Notes: generated from the sequence alone by a model not told the origin. A stretch of 10,774 bases of DNA from Acidimicrobiia bacterium (GCA_030624805.1 JAUXJL010000044.1:1-10774), one strand, 5' to 3'; counted from the stretch's first letter, positions 1 to 6,938 are shown. Numbers and translations are program-made.

Positions 1-465
1 CAGCAAGACGAGAACCCCGAGCAGCAACGCCAGGTTGCCGACGACGTGAATCATGAACTGTCCGAAGAAGTTCGAAAGGGCGGTCACATCGCCATCCGCC
101 CGCTCCACCAGCTCACCGGGTGTGTGGGTCTTGCGGAAGTCCATGTCGAGGTTCAACAGATGATCTGCCAGGTCGCGTCGCAGTTCGTTGGTGGCAGTCC
201 AACCAATATGTTCCGCCATCCAGGTGGCGGTCACATTGAGCGCCTGGTACACCACCGCGACAGCCATGAACAGGATGGCGATCGGGATGAGGTTGTCGGT
301 GCTGTCACCGGCTATAGCTCGATCGATGAACGAGCGGATGATCTGGGGGTTGAGAACTTGCAGTCCAATCCCGGTAAACAGCAAGATGGCCAGCACGGCG
401 GTGCGGGCGCGTTGGTGCCTCAGATAGGCAGAAAGTAAATTCCAATAGCTTCGTACAGGTATCAC
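1..465 (-). CDS. ABC exporter, N-terminal membrane domain (partial, 3' end outside window)
   Basis: The first 155 residues of an ABC exporter half-transporter are visible; the rest of the membrane domain and any nucleotide-binding domain lie beyond base 1. Three hydrophobic stretches, at about residues 22-42, 58-80 and 137-155, match the first transmembrane helices of the type IV ABC exporter fold. Between the second and third is a segment with THTPGELVERADGDV, typical of the first intracellular region of multidrug/lipid exporters such as MsbA, LmrA and BmrCD. The GTG start at 465-463 is chosen because an AGGA lies 8 nt upstream (477-474), the frame is closed by a TGA at 496-494, and the protein from here has the usual N-terminal length. 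It follows the TetR gene on the same strand, so TetR-controlled efflux is plausible. The substrate cannot be told. Confidence 0.85.
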   Translation of the reverse strand, partial: MIPVRSYWNLLSAYLRHQRARTAVLAILLFTGIGLQVLNPQIIRSFIDRAIAGDSTDNLIPIAILFMAVAVVYQALNVTATWMAEHIGWTATNELRRDLADHLLNLDMDFRKTHTPGELVERADGDVTALSNFFGQFMIHVVGNLALLLGVLVLL

Positions 466-503
466 GAGATGGGTCCTAGGTGGGAAACGGGCTCAACTGT
501 CCG

Positions 504-540
504 AATCGGACCCCGCTCGTGGCGCGAAAGGGTCCCGATT
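504..540 (-). promoter_or_regulatory. Inverted repeat / hairpin in exporter leader
   Basis: Minus-strand arms AATCGGGACCC (540-530) and GGGGTCCGATT (514-504) can form ten Watson-Crick pairs with one bulged G and a 15-nt loop. The second arm contains GGGTCC, which is also perfectly complementary to GGACCC (476-471). That segment overlaps the exporter's Shine-Dalgarno AGGA, so a switch between two foldings is possible. A separate 11-bp palindrome, TCCGA-A-TCGGA (500-510), overlaps the second arm and could be a protein-binding site. No T-run follows, so a simple intrinsic terminator is unlikely. Confidence 0.4.
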
Positions 541-569
541 CAGGCGGGGGTTGTTGCTGGCCTTCTCAT
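540..569 (-). CDS. Putative 9-residue leader peptide (MRRPATTPA)
   Basis: ATG at 569-567 is preceded by AAGGAG (580-575) at 5 nt spacing, the best ribosome binding site in this part of the window. The frame stops at TGA (542-540) after nine codons. It is out of frame with the exporter, so it is not an alternative exporter start. The stop codon touches the first arm of the inverted repeat at 504-540, the geometry of leader peptides that control drug-exporter or resistance genes by ribosome position (for example bmrB before bmrCD in Bacillus subtilis). The peptide has two Arg codons and two Pro codons. It could also be a chance ORF; nothing shows that it is translated. Confidence 0.4.
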   Translation of the reverse strand: MRRPATTPA

Positions 570-594
570 CGACACTCCTTGTGTGCGCGGCGAA

Positions 595-600
595 AAGTTA
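595..600 (-). promoter_or_regulatory. Candidate -10 box for the exporter leader
   Basis: The minus strand reads TGTGATAACTT, containing TAACTT (a TAnnnT-type -10) with an upstream TG as in extended -10 promoters. No convincing -35 is visible. A 7-bp inverted repeat with one mismatch (TTGTGTG at 579-585, CACACGA at 602-608) brackets it and could be an operator. Transcription would begin near 588-590, about 10 nt before the leader ORF's ribosome binding site. Confidence 0.3.
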
Positions 601-635
601 TCACACGATTTGGGGGAGGCTGGCGATATTGGTAG

Positions 636-1247
636 CTAGCCGGTTCCAAGGCCGCCCAGTAAAAAGCGGACCGTTTCTTCGGCCACTTCGTGAAAACGTT
701 GTTTGGGCTCCTCTGACTTCAGCATCGTGCGGGCTCCCGACATCACAACGTCAATGATGAAATGGCCTGCGAGATCGAACGGCATGTCTCGGAACTCGCC
801 GGCTTCAACACCCAGCCGATAGATGCGAGCGAACTCGGTCATGAGATTTTGATGCGTGACGGCGATCCGCCGCTGCGCCTCGGGGCCGAGCCGCGGAACG
901 TCCTGGTGGAGGATCAGGCCGAAGACGGGGTCGCTCACGACAAACTCAACCATCGATACCGCCAACCCGGCCAGTTGATCGCGCAACGACATCGTGCGTG
1001 GTATCTCGTCAATCATGGTGGCGAACACCTCAGGCAGTGACTCCTCGACCAGAGAGGCCAGGAGGTCCTCCTTGTCTACGAAATAGTCGTAGAAGGTGGT
1101 GCGACCGATGCCGGCATGAGCTGCAATATCTCCCAGGGTGGTCTCCACATATCCGACTCGACCGAATAGGTCGTGAGCTCCGGTGAACAGCGCCCGCCTC
1201 GTCGCCCGGCGGTGCTCCTCGATGGTGGATGCGTTGATACGCGGCAC
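636..1247 (-). CDS. TetR/AcrR-family transcriptional regulator
   Basis: A 203-residue, one-domain-plus-HTH repressor of usual TetR length. The N-terminal DNA-binding domain covers about residues 10-60, with the helix-turn-helix in TLGDIAAHAGIGRTTFYDYF (37-56) followed by the typical KEDLLASL. The C-terminal part is a helical ligand/dimerisation domain that gives no clue to its ligand. The start chosen is GTG at 1247-1245: the frame stays open further upstream, but that extension is the antisense of the lipoprotein gene and unlike TetR proteins. No Shine-Dalgarno precedes the GTG, but TATGAT lies 6 nt upstream, which fits a leaderless transcript. The gene is upstream of an ABC exporter on the same strand and divergent from the heme importer, so it may control either or both. 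Repression relieved by an exported compound, or heme sensing as in HrtR, are both possibilities and neither is shown. Confidence 0.9.
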   Translation of the reverse strand: MPRINASTIEEHRRATRRALFTGAHDLFGRVGYVETTLGDIAAHAGIGRTTFYDYFVDKEDLLASLVEESLPEVFATMIDEIPRTMSLRDQLAGLAVSMVEFVVSDPVFGLILHQDVPRLGPEAQRRIAVTHQNLMTEFARIYRLGVEAGEFRDMPFDLAGHFIIDVVMSGARTMLKSEEPKQRFHEVAEETVRFLLGGLGTG

Positions 1248-1334
1248 CGCACCATCATATCGAGCAGCTGTTTTTCCGACTTCCTGTCGGTACCAAACGC
1301 CGATAGCGTGCGCCACGCTCAGGAGATCCGAACA
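1248..1334. promoter_or_regulatory. Divergent promoter region with TetR-operator candidate
   Basis: An 87-bp gap between the divergent TetR and hmuT genes. It contains the perfect inverted repeat CCGAC-TTCCT-GTCGG (1276-1290), a size and form suited to a TetR dimer. For the TetR gene, TATGAT on the minus strand at 1259-1254 is a near-consensus -10 box. It places the transcription start at about the GTG start codon, and the repeat covers the -35 position, which fits autorepression. For hmuT, TAGCGT (1304-1309) is a weak -10 candidate. No IdeR/Fur-like iron box was recognised. Confidence 0.45.
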
Positions 1335-2333
1335 ATGCGACGCATGCTCATCTTGGTGGTGATCCTCGTTCTGGTGGCGGCTGCCTGCGGGGACTCTGAT
1401 TCGTCGGATACGACCTTTGATGGGACCACAGTTGCGGTCGACTCCACTACGACGACAACTCTCGCGCCGGTTACCACCACCACGATGGCCGAGCCGGACA
1501 GTGTCACTTTCATAGGTGCGGACGGAGTTGAGGTGACCATCACCGATTCGAGCCGAATTGTGTCGCTCAACGGCGACATCACCGAGATCTTGTTCGAAAT
1601 CGGAGCCGGTGACCGGGTGGTCGGAGTGGACGTGACCACCACGTATCCACCTGAGGCTCTCCAAATTGGCCCGCCGATCGGATTCGGACAGTTCCTGGCT
1701 GCCGAGCCCGTCCTGGCCGTCAATCCGACCCTCGTTATCGGTGATCAACAGATCGGCCCTGTCGAAGTGATCGAGCAGATTCGCAGTGCCGGCATACCCG
1801 TCGCCATCATCACCCTCGAGAACCAGCTGAGCGGCATCCGCAACAAGATCGAAGCCGTCGCCCGCCTCGTCGGCGAGGACGCGGCTGGAGCGGTGCTGGC
1901 CGATCGGGTGGACACCGAAATCAACGACGCAACCGCGCTGGCAGCCGGTGCGTCTGAGAGGCCCGATGTCGCGTTCGTGTATGCCCGGGGCCCGGAGGCG
2001 CTGCTGCTATTCGGGCCTGGCTCGGTGACGTCCGCTCTGTTTGCGGGGGCGAATGCGCAGGACACGGTGCAAGGACCGCCGGTCGGGCTTCTCACCCCAG
2101 AGGCACTGGCGGCCGCCAACCCCGATTTCTTCGTCACTTCACAGGCCGCCGTCGACTCACTCGGCGGGCCCGAAGCGTTCGCAGCCCTTCCCGGAGTGGC
2201 CCAGACGACAGCCGGAGCGGCCGGCAACTTGCTCATTTACGACGACGCTCTATTCCTTGGCTTCGGGCCGCGCACTGGTGAAGCCCTCCGTGCGTTGATT
2301 CTCGACCTACACCCGGAGCTCGCGGACAGCTGA
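1335..2333 (+). CDS. hmuT: Heme ABC transporter substrate-binding lipoprotein (HmuT-like)
   Basis: A 332-residue lipoprotein that should capture heme outside the membrane and hand it to HmuU. Residues 1-17 form a signal sequence ending in VAAAC, with Cys18 as the lipidation site. Residues 21-55 are a Thr/Ser-rich flexible linker, typical of actinobacterial (notably Acidimicrobiia) lipoproteins. The rest is a cluster III periplasmic-binding-protein fold. The segments GDITEILFEIGAGDRVVGVD (80-99), TTYPPEA (102-108) and GFGPRTGEALRAL near the C-terminus resemble HmuT more than vitamin B12 or siderophore binders. The start at ATG 1335 gives a proper signal peptide and has CAGGAG 9 nt upstream; a second ATG three codons later is possible. 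Its TGA overlaps the hmuU ATG by one base (TGATG), which suggests coupled translation. A cobalamin or siderophore ligand is not fully excluded. Confidence 0.8.
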   Translation: MRRMLILVVILVLVAAACGDSDSSDTTFDGTTVAVDSTTTTTLAPVTTTTMAEPDSVTFIGADGVEVTITDSSRIVSLNGDITEILFEIGAGDRVVGVDVTTTYPPEALQIGPPIGFGQFLAAEPVLAVNPTLVIGDQQIGPVEVIEQIRSAGIPVAIITLENQLSGIRNKIEAVARLVGEDAAGAVLADRVDTEINDATALAAGASERPDVAFVYARGPEALLLFGPGSVTSALFAGANAQDTVQGPPVGLLTPEALAAANPDFFVTSQAAVDSLGGPEAFAALPGVAQTTAGAAGNLLIYDDALFLGFGPRTGEALRALILDLHPELADS

Positions 2334-3385
2334 TGGCTGCTGGCCGGGCTCCGGTCGCCACCCACCGCAGTTGGCTGTGGCCCACCCTTGTGGTGCTGCT
2401 GGTGGCCGCCGCCCTCGCCAACCTGGGTATGGGGTCCTTCGATGTCGGGCCGTTGAAGGTGGTGGCGATCCTCCTCGACCATGCCGGCCTCGACATCGGA
2501 GTCGATTTCTCGCCTCAGGAGAACGCAGTGGTCTGGTCGTTGCGGCTGCCGCGGCTGGTGCTGGCAGCGCTGGTTGGGGCCGTGCTGGGGATGGCGGGTG
2601 CCGCCCTCCAGGGTCTGTTCCGCAACCCGCTGGCGGACCCCCAGATCATCGGCATCTCGAGCGGAGCCGCCCTCGGCGCCGGGATAGTGCTCGCCGTCGG
2701 ACCGGGTATCCTCGGGTCGTTTGGGTCTCCGATCGGCGGATTTGCCGGCGCCTTTGGGGTGGCGGTGATCGTCTATTTGTTCGCTCGCTACGAGGGTCGT
2801 ACCGAGGTCGTGAATCTCGTGTTGACGGGAGTCGCAGTCAGCGCGGTGGCCTCGGCGGCGATCGGTTACCTGAGCTTCGCGGTGGACAGCAGCCGCCTTC
2901 AGACGGCTCTTTTCTGGTTCCTCGGATCATTCACCCTGGCCACCTGGCAAGGCGCCCGACCGGCGCTGTTGTTCGGTGGGGTGTGCCTGTTACTGCTCCC
3001 GTTTTTCGCCGGTCGGCTCAACCTGCTGCTACTGGGTGAATCAGAAGCTCGTCATCTCGGCGTCGACGTCGAGCGGGTGCGAGTCCTGGTGCTCGTGCTG
3101 GTTGCCCTTGGCATCGGGGCCGGCGTTGCGGCAGCCGGCATCATCGGGTTCGTAGGTCTGCTCGCCCCGCACGGAGTTCGGCTGGTAGCCGGGCCGGATC
3201 ATCGCACTGTCCTCCCTGCCAGCGCCCTGGCCGGAGCGGTGCTCGTGCTGGTTGCCGACCTGGGCGCCCGCACTCTGGCAAGCCCGACGGAAATCCCTGT
3301 CGGATTGCTTACGGCCCTGGCCGGTGGACCTTTCTTCTTGTGGCTGCTGAGACGCACCCGGGCCGAATATGGGGCATGGGGCTGA
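2333..3385 (+). CDS. hmuU: Heme ABC transporter permease (HmuU-like, FecCD family)
   Basis: A 350-residue integral membrane protein of the FecCD/BtuC family with about nine to ten hydrophobic helices, full length for the family. It forms the homodimeric channel for heme entry. Family landmarks are visible: LRLPRLVLAALVGAVLGMAG at about residues 70-89, then ALQGLFRNPLADP, then SSGAALGAG. Near the C-terminus are FVGLLAPHGVRLVAGPDHR and the coupling region ending in PTEIPVGLLTALAGGPFFLW. The LFRNPLADP and GPDHR forms match heme permeases well. The start ATG (2333-2335) overlaps the hmuT stop. The end overlaps hmuV in the same TGATG manner, so the three genes are one tightly coupled operon. Confidence 0.85.
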   Translation: MAAGRAPVATHRSWLWPTLVVLLVAAALANLGMGSFDVGPLKVVAILLDHAGLDIGVDFSPQENAVVWSLRLPRLVLAALVGAVLGMAGAALQGLFRNPLADPQIIGISSGAALGAGIVLAVGPGILGSFGSPIGGFAGAFGVAVIVYLFARYEGRTEVVNLVLTGVAVSAVASAAIGYLSFAVDSSRLQTALFWFLGSFTLATWQGARPALLFGGVCLLLLPFFAGRLNLLLLGESEARHLGVDVERVRVLVLVLVALGIGAGVAAAGIIGFVGLLAPHGVRLVAGPDHRTVLPASALAGAVLVLVADLGARTLASPTEIPVGLLTALAGGPFFLWLLRRTRAEYGAWG

Positions 3386-4155
3386 TGGCTACCCTCACCG
3401 CCAGCGCCGTCGGTTTCTCCATCGACGACGCCCACCTGGTGCGAGACGTGACCCTGAGTGCAGTCGGGGGCGAAGTGCTTGGCCTCGTGGGCCCAAACGG
3501 ATCCGGCAAATCGACGCTGCTCCAACTGATGGCCGGGGACCGCAAGCCAACCGCCGGCATTATTGAGTTGGATGGCACCCCCATCGACCGGTTTTCCGCC
3601 GCCGGGCTGGCTCGCCTGCGGGCGGTACTCCCCCAGCAGACCGTTGTGCCGTTTCCATTCACCGCCCGCGCCATCGTCGCAATGGGCCGCCACCCCCACC
3701 ATAAGGACCCGGACAACTCACACGACCGGGATAGGTCGATCGTTCACGATGCGATGGCGGCCACAGATACTCTGGAACTGCAGCACCGCATCTTCCCGTC
3801 ACTTTCGGGCGGTGAGCAGACCCGAGTGGCGCTGGCCCGGATCCTGGCCCAGCAAACCCCGGTCATTTTGCTCGACGAACCGACCGCAACACTCGACGTT
3901 CACCATCAAGAGCACGCCATGCGGTTGCTCCGCGACCGGGCAGCCACCGGGGTGGCAGTCCTGGTGGTGCTGCACGACCTCAACCTCGGGGCGGCGTACG
4001 CCGACCACCTGGTTCTGCTGGCTGAAGGACAGGTCGCAGCCGCCGGACCTCCTGCTGAGGTGCTCAACGCCGAGTTGCTAAGCCGCACCTATCGCCAGCC
4101 CATGCGAGTGATCCAACATCCTCACCGCCGGTGCCCGTTGGTATTAGTGGAATAG
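3385..4155 (+). CDS. hmuV: Heme ABC transporter ATP-binding protein (HmuV-like)
   Basis: A 256-residue ATPase that drives the HmuTU importer from the cytoplasmic side. All ABC motifs are intact: Walker A GPNGSGKST (36-44), Q-loop LPQQ (82-85), signature LSGGEQ (140-145), Walker B VILLDEP (160-166), D-loop ATLD (168-171) and switch His197 in VLHDLNLG. RLRAVLPQQTVVPFPFTARA is characteristic of HmuV-type subunits. The ATG at 3385 (TGATG overlap with hmuU) is preferred to an in-frame ATG at 3340, which would add 15 residues read from inside hmuU and unlike the family's N-terminus. No terminator was recognised in the 80 bp after the stop. Confidence 0.85.
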   Translation: MATLTASAVGFSIDDAHLVRDVTLSAVGGEVLGLVGPNGSGKSTLLQLMAGDRKPTAGIIELDGTPIDRFSAAGLARLRAVLPQQTVVPFPFTARAIVAMGRHPHHKDPDNSHDRDRSIVHDAMAATDTLELQHRIFPSLSGGEQTRVALARILAQQTPVILLDEPTATLDVHHQEHAMRLLRDRAATGVAVLVVLHDLNLGAAYADHLVLLAEGQVAAAGPPAEVLNAELLSRTYRQPMRVIQHPHRRCPLVLVE

Positions 4156-4235
4156 CTGCTCCTCTCGAACAGGCGGCCGCGCCCGACTCCACGAATACGC
4201 TTAACATCACATGGCGCTGAGCGGGGGCGACAGAC

Positions 4236-5822
4236 ATGGATGAACCACGCAGGCTCTTGGTACTCGGCCTCGACGGATACGAAGAATCCGTCGGACGTGC
4301 CCTCATGGCCGACGGGAGGCTCCCAAACCTCCGACATCTTCGCGACTCGAGCGTTCGCTTCGAGCTCGACCACGGCGTCGAGATCTTCTCCGGCCTGACC
4401 TGGGAACATTTCAGTACCGGCCACTCGCCGAGCGACGGCGGCCCGTGGTCGGCAATCCACTTCGACGCCAACACCTCCGAGTTCCTTCAGATGCCGACCG
4501 AACGGACGCCGTTCCTCGACCGGCTTCCGGTGCGTACGGTTGTTTTCGATTGCCCGTACCTTGACATCGGCAAAGTACCGTCGGTCCAGGGAGTTGTCGG
4601 CTGGGGCGCTCATGACTCCGGTGTACCCACCCAATCGCAACCACCCCAAATCTTGTCCGAGATGACAGAGCGGTTCGGCGAATTCGCCGGTCATGAGAGC
4701 CTCTACGGGTTCAGCTGGCCGAGCGCAGCCCGGACCGAATCCCACGGCAGGCTGCTGGCCGCCGCCGCTCGGCAACGCTCCGATGTCGCGCACTGGCTCC
4801 TGTCGGAACGTCTCCCGGATTGGGAACTGGCCCTGATTGTCATGGGTGAGTTTCACTCTGCGGTCGAGCCCTTCTGGCACGGATGGGACTCAACCCATCC
4901 GTTGCACTCCCTGCCAAGCGCCGCCCCGGCGGGCCGGGCACTCGCCGGGGTGTACGACGCAGTCGATGAAATGGTCGGCGCGCTCACCGATGCCTTCCCC
5001 GACGCGTCGGTGCTCGCCTTTGCCATGCACGGGATGGGACCAAACCAATCAGATGTCCCGAGCATGGTGCTCCTTCCGGAACTTCTCTATCGGGACCAGT
5101 TCGGGCATCCCCTCCTGGAGGCGCGGACGGATTGGGAGACATCAGAGATTCCGATGTTGGCCGAGGACGAGCCCTGGTCTCCAAGCGTCGTTCAGCAGCT
5201 GCGCCACCCGAACCGCCGGTGGGCGGCGGTGCGGAGGCGAATGCGGCCGGCCAGCCCCGCCATCTCCGAGGAGCGGCGCGCCCGGTCACAATCGGTCGAT
5301 TGGATCCCGGCGGCTCGCTATCGGCGCTACTGGCCGGACATGGAGGCGTTCGCCATCCCGGCCTACTACCACGGCAGAATCCGGATCAACCTGCGCGGTC
5401 GGGAAGCTCGCGAAAAGGTTCGACCGGAACAGTACGAACGGGCGTGCGCGGCATTGACCACCTTGCTGGAAGAGTGCCGGAATCCTGAAACCGGCAGGCC
5501 CGCAGTCAAATCGGTCCGGCGGTTCGTCGAAAGTGATCCCCTTTTGCTTGGCGAAACCGATGCCGATCTCGAAGTAATCTGGGAGGGTGCACCAATCTCG
5601 CTCGACCACCCCGTGCATGGTCGGATTGGCCCCGTCCCCCATCGCCGCACGGGTGGACATACTGGCGATCACGGAATTGCCTGGCTCAACTCACCGGCGT
5701 TTGAGCCGGAGGATCGCGGGCGACGCAGTTCCTTCGATGTGGTTCCCACTGTCTTTGACTTGCTCGGCCGGCCAACCCCGGAAGACCTGAGCGGGCATAG
5801 CCTCCTCCAGCCGGCAGATTGA
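4236..5822 (+). CDS. Alkaline phosphatase/phosphodiesterase superfamily protein with altered metal site
   Basis: A 528-residue protein with no signal peptide, so probably cytoplasmic. The N-terminal LLVLGLDG (Asp13) and FSGLTW (Thr55) fit the first metal ligand and nucleophile of type I phosphodiesterase/nucleotide pyrophosphatase-like enzymes. Toward the C-terminus are GEFHSAVEPFWHGWD (204-218), AMHGMG (263-268) and GGHTGDHG (473-480). These align with the canonical Asp-x3-His, SDHG and final His ligand motifs. At two of the three the ligands differ: His207/Glu211 for Asp/His, and Met264 for the Asp of SDHG. The protein may use an unusual metal arrangement or belong to a poorly described branch; the substrate is unknown. 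The start ATG has only a G-rich stretch (4223-4227) as a possible ribosome binding site. It lies 80 bp after hmuV on the same strand and could be co-transcribed, though no functional link to heme is evident. Confidence 0.7.
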   Translation: MDEPRRLLVLGLDGYEESVGRALMADGRLPNLRHLRDSSVRFELDHGVEIFSGLTWEHFSTGHSPSDGGPWSAIHFDANTSEFLQMPTERTPFLDRLPVRTVVFDCPYLDIGKVPSVQGVVGWGAHDSGVPTQSQPPQILSEMTERFGEFAGHESLYGFSWPSAARTESHGRLLAAAARQRSDVAHWLLSERLPDWELALIVMGEFHSAVEPFWHGWDSTHPLHSLPSAAPAGRALAGVYDAVDEMVGALTDAFPDASVLAFAMHGMGPNQSDVPSMVLLPELLYRDQFGHPLLEARTDWETSEIPMLAEDEPWSPSVVQQLRHPNRRWAAVRRRMRPASPAISEERRARSQSVDWIPAARYRRYWPDMEAFAIPAYYHGRIRINLRGREAREKVRPEQYERACAALTTLLEECRNPETGRPAVKSVRRFVESDPLLLGETDADLEVIWEGAPISLDHPVHGRIGPVPHRRTGGHTGDHGIAWLNSPAFEPEDRGRRSSFDVVPTVFDLLGRPTPEDLSGHSLLQPAD

Positions 5823-5909
5823 GCGCCGTCCGATCTCGACTAGTCGTCAAGCAGGCCACCAATCGCACCGATACCGATGATGACGAATCACCCGCGAAGG
5901 CACCCAACC

Positions 5910-6113
5910 ATGGCCCCTATCAGCTACCTGAACGGCGTACCGGTACAAACCGGCGGGTACTGGTCGGACCGCCACGGCCACACAGTGCTCGTGTGTGAAG
6001 GGCAGATGCTCCCCTCCTGTCCTCACTACCCGTACGAGAATACGTTCTGGCAGCTCCGCACCCCGGTGGCATGCCCGCACGATCACTCGCCGTCCGGCCC
6101 CAGGGCAGCCTGA
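5910..6113 (+). CDS. Small Cys/His-containing protein of unknown function
   Basis: A 67-residue protein containing GYWSDRHGHTVLVCEG (16-31) and LPSCPHYP (34-41), followed by ENTFWQL and ACPHDH. Cys29, Cys37 and Cys55 with nearby His residues could bind a metal, loosely like small zinc-ribbon proteins that carry a GHT...EG...PxCPH pattern, but a full Cys4 set is not present. About 80% of codons end in G or C, supporting real coding. The ATG at 5910 is chosen because GAAGG (5896-5900) lies 9 nt upstream; an ATG at 5877 would add 11 residues but has no ribosome binding site. The gene ends directly against the stop codon of the formate dehydrogenase Fe-S subunit on the other strand. A minus-strand ORF over the same bases looks like a shadow. 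Confidence 0.5.
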   Translation: MAPISYLNGVPVQTGGYWSDRHGHTVLVCEGQMLPSCPHYPYENTFWQLRTPVACPHDHSPSGPRAA

Positions 6114-6938
6114 CTACCCCTGAATGTGCTCCCAGCCGAACCGGCCCTTTATGCAGAGGTGGCCGCTCGTTACGTCGTGGTCCAGAGGTGAAAGTACTTT
6201 CACGATCTCATTGTTCTGGACGTAGAGCTCGAGACTGCAGCCCACCCCGCAGAACGAACAAATGGTCTCGGTAACCGTCTGGGCCGACTCATCCCAGGTG
6301 CCCTGGCGGCGCATCGTGAACTCAGACTTGAACATGAGCGCCCCGGTCGGACACACCCCGATGCAATTCCCGCAGTAGACACAGGCGGAATCAGGAAGCC
6401 GATTGTCGAATTCCGTTGAGATGGTCGCCTCGAACCCGCGGCCGGACACGGCGATGGCGAACGTGTTCTGGGCGTCTACTCCACATGCTTCAACGCACTT
6501 GTAGCACAGGATGCACTTGGCGTAATCACGGATGTAGAGGTCGTCCTGCACCTTGACCGGTTGATCGACGGTAGCGACGTTGGGCCCGAAGCGGTTCGTG
6601 TCGGCCTCATACTCATCCATCCAGTCCGCCACGTTCGGCGCGACCGAGAGGTCGACGGAAGAACCGAGGAACTCGAGCACCGTGCGGCGGCTGTGCCGCA
6701 CTCGATCAGTTGCGGTACTGACCACCATCCCGTCCTCGGCCACCCTCGAGCAGGCCGGAACCAAGGTTCGGGAGCCCTCTACCTCCACCACGCACACGCG
6801 GCAGGTGTTGACCGGGGTGAGGTTGTCGGAGAAGCACAGGGTGGGTGTGTCGATGTCCTGACCCCGCAGAACATCGAGAATCGTTGCTCCGTCGGGAACT
6901 TTGGTCGGCCGCCCGTCAACGGTGACCTGCACGGTCAC
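6114..6938 (-). CDS. Formate dehydrogenase iron-sulfur subunit (NuoG/FdsA N-terminal part, detached)
   Basis: A 274-residue electron-transfer subunit equal to the N-terminal third of FdsA-type formate dehydrogenase alpha chains. Domains in order: a [2Fe-2S] ferredoxin with Cys35, 46, 49 and 63; two ferredoxin-like [4Fe-4S] sites with Cys142, 145, 148, 152 and Cys186, 189, 192, 196; and the Fe4S4 domain of molybdopterin oxidoreductases with Cys227, 230, 234 and 262. The last is followed by Lys264, the residue that normally bridges cluster and cofactor. The protein stops just after KGRFGWEHIQG, where a normal alpha chain would run on into the Mo/W-binding part. That continuation is the separate gene at 8762-10657. 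The His-Cys [4Fe-4S] site expected at about residues 90-110 is missing. The GTG start (6938-6936) overlaps the preceding stop (GTGA). A longer reading from 7001 only adds antisense-like residues inside the upstream gene. Confidence 0.88.
   Translation of the reverse strand: MTVQVTVDGRPTKVPDGATILDVLRGQDIDTPTLCFSDNLTPVNTCRVCVVEVEGSRTLVPACSRVAEDGMVVSTATDRVRHSRRTVLEFLGSSVDLSVAPNVADWMDEYEADTNRFGPNVATVDQPVKVQDDLYIRDYAKCILCYKCVEACGVDAQNTFAIAVSGRGFEATISTEFDNRLPDSACVYCGNCIGVCPTGALMFKSEFTMRRQGTWDESAQTVTETICSFCGVGCSLELYVQNNEIVKVLSPLDHDVTSGHLCIKGRFGWEHIQG

Larger units (their letters stand above)
466..635 (-). promoter_or_regulatory. Leader region between TetR gene and ABC exporter
   Basis: This is a 170-bp gap. 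Read on the minus strand it holds, in order, a possible -10 box, a strong ribosome binding site with a 9-codon ORF, an inverted repeat, and the exporter's own ribosome binding site (each listed separately). Transcription from the -10 candidate would give a leader of roughly 120 nt before the exporter GTG. That is long for an actinobacterial gene and suggests control after transcription starts. This is an inference from sequence only. Confidence 0.45.

Noticed and set aside
46..438. Plus-strand ORF of 130 codons at the left end
   Set aside because: The minus strand encodes clear ABC exporter transmembrane sequence across the same bases.
1248..1748. A 370-residue reading of the TetR gene extending 167 residues upstream
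   Set aside because: The extension is antisense to the well-supported lipoprotein gene, has no similarity to TetR N-termini, and the HTH domain begins just after the GTG at 1247.
4156..4235. Separate promoter or 10-codon upstream ORF before the phosphodiesterase-like gene
   Set aside because: TAACAT at 4202-4207 has no -35 partner and the ATG at 4211 lacks a ribosome binding site; a chance pattern is likely.
6101..6122. CAGGG...CCCTG inverted repeat at the convergent gene ends as a terminator
   Set aside because: Only five pairs with a 13-nt loop and no T-run on either strand; it also overlaps both coding ends.
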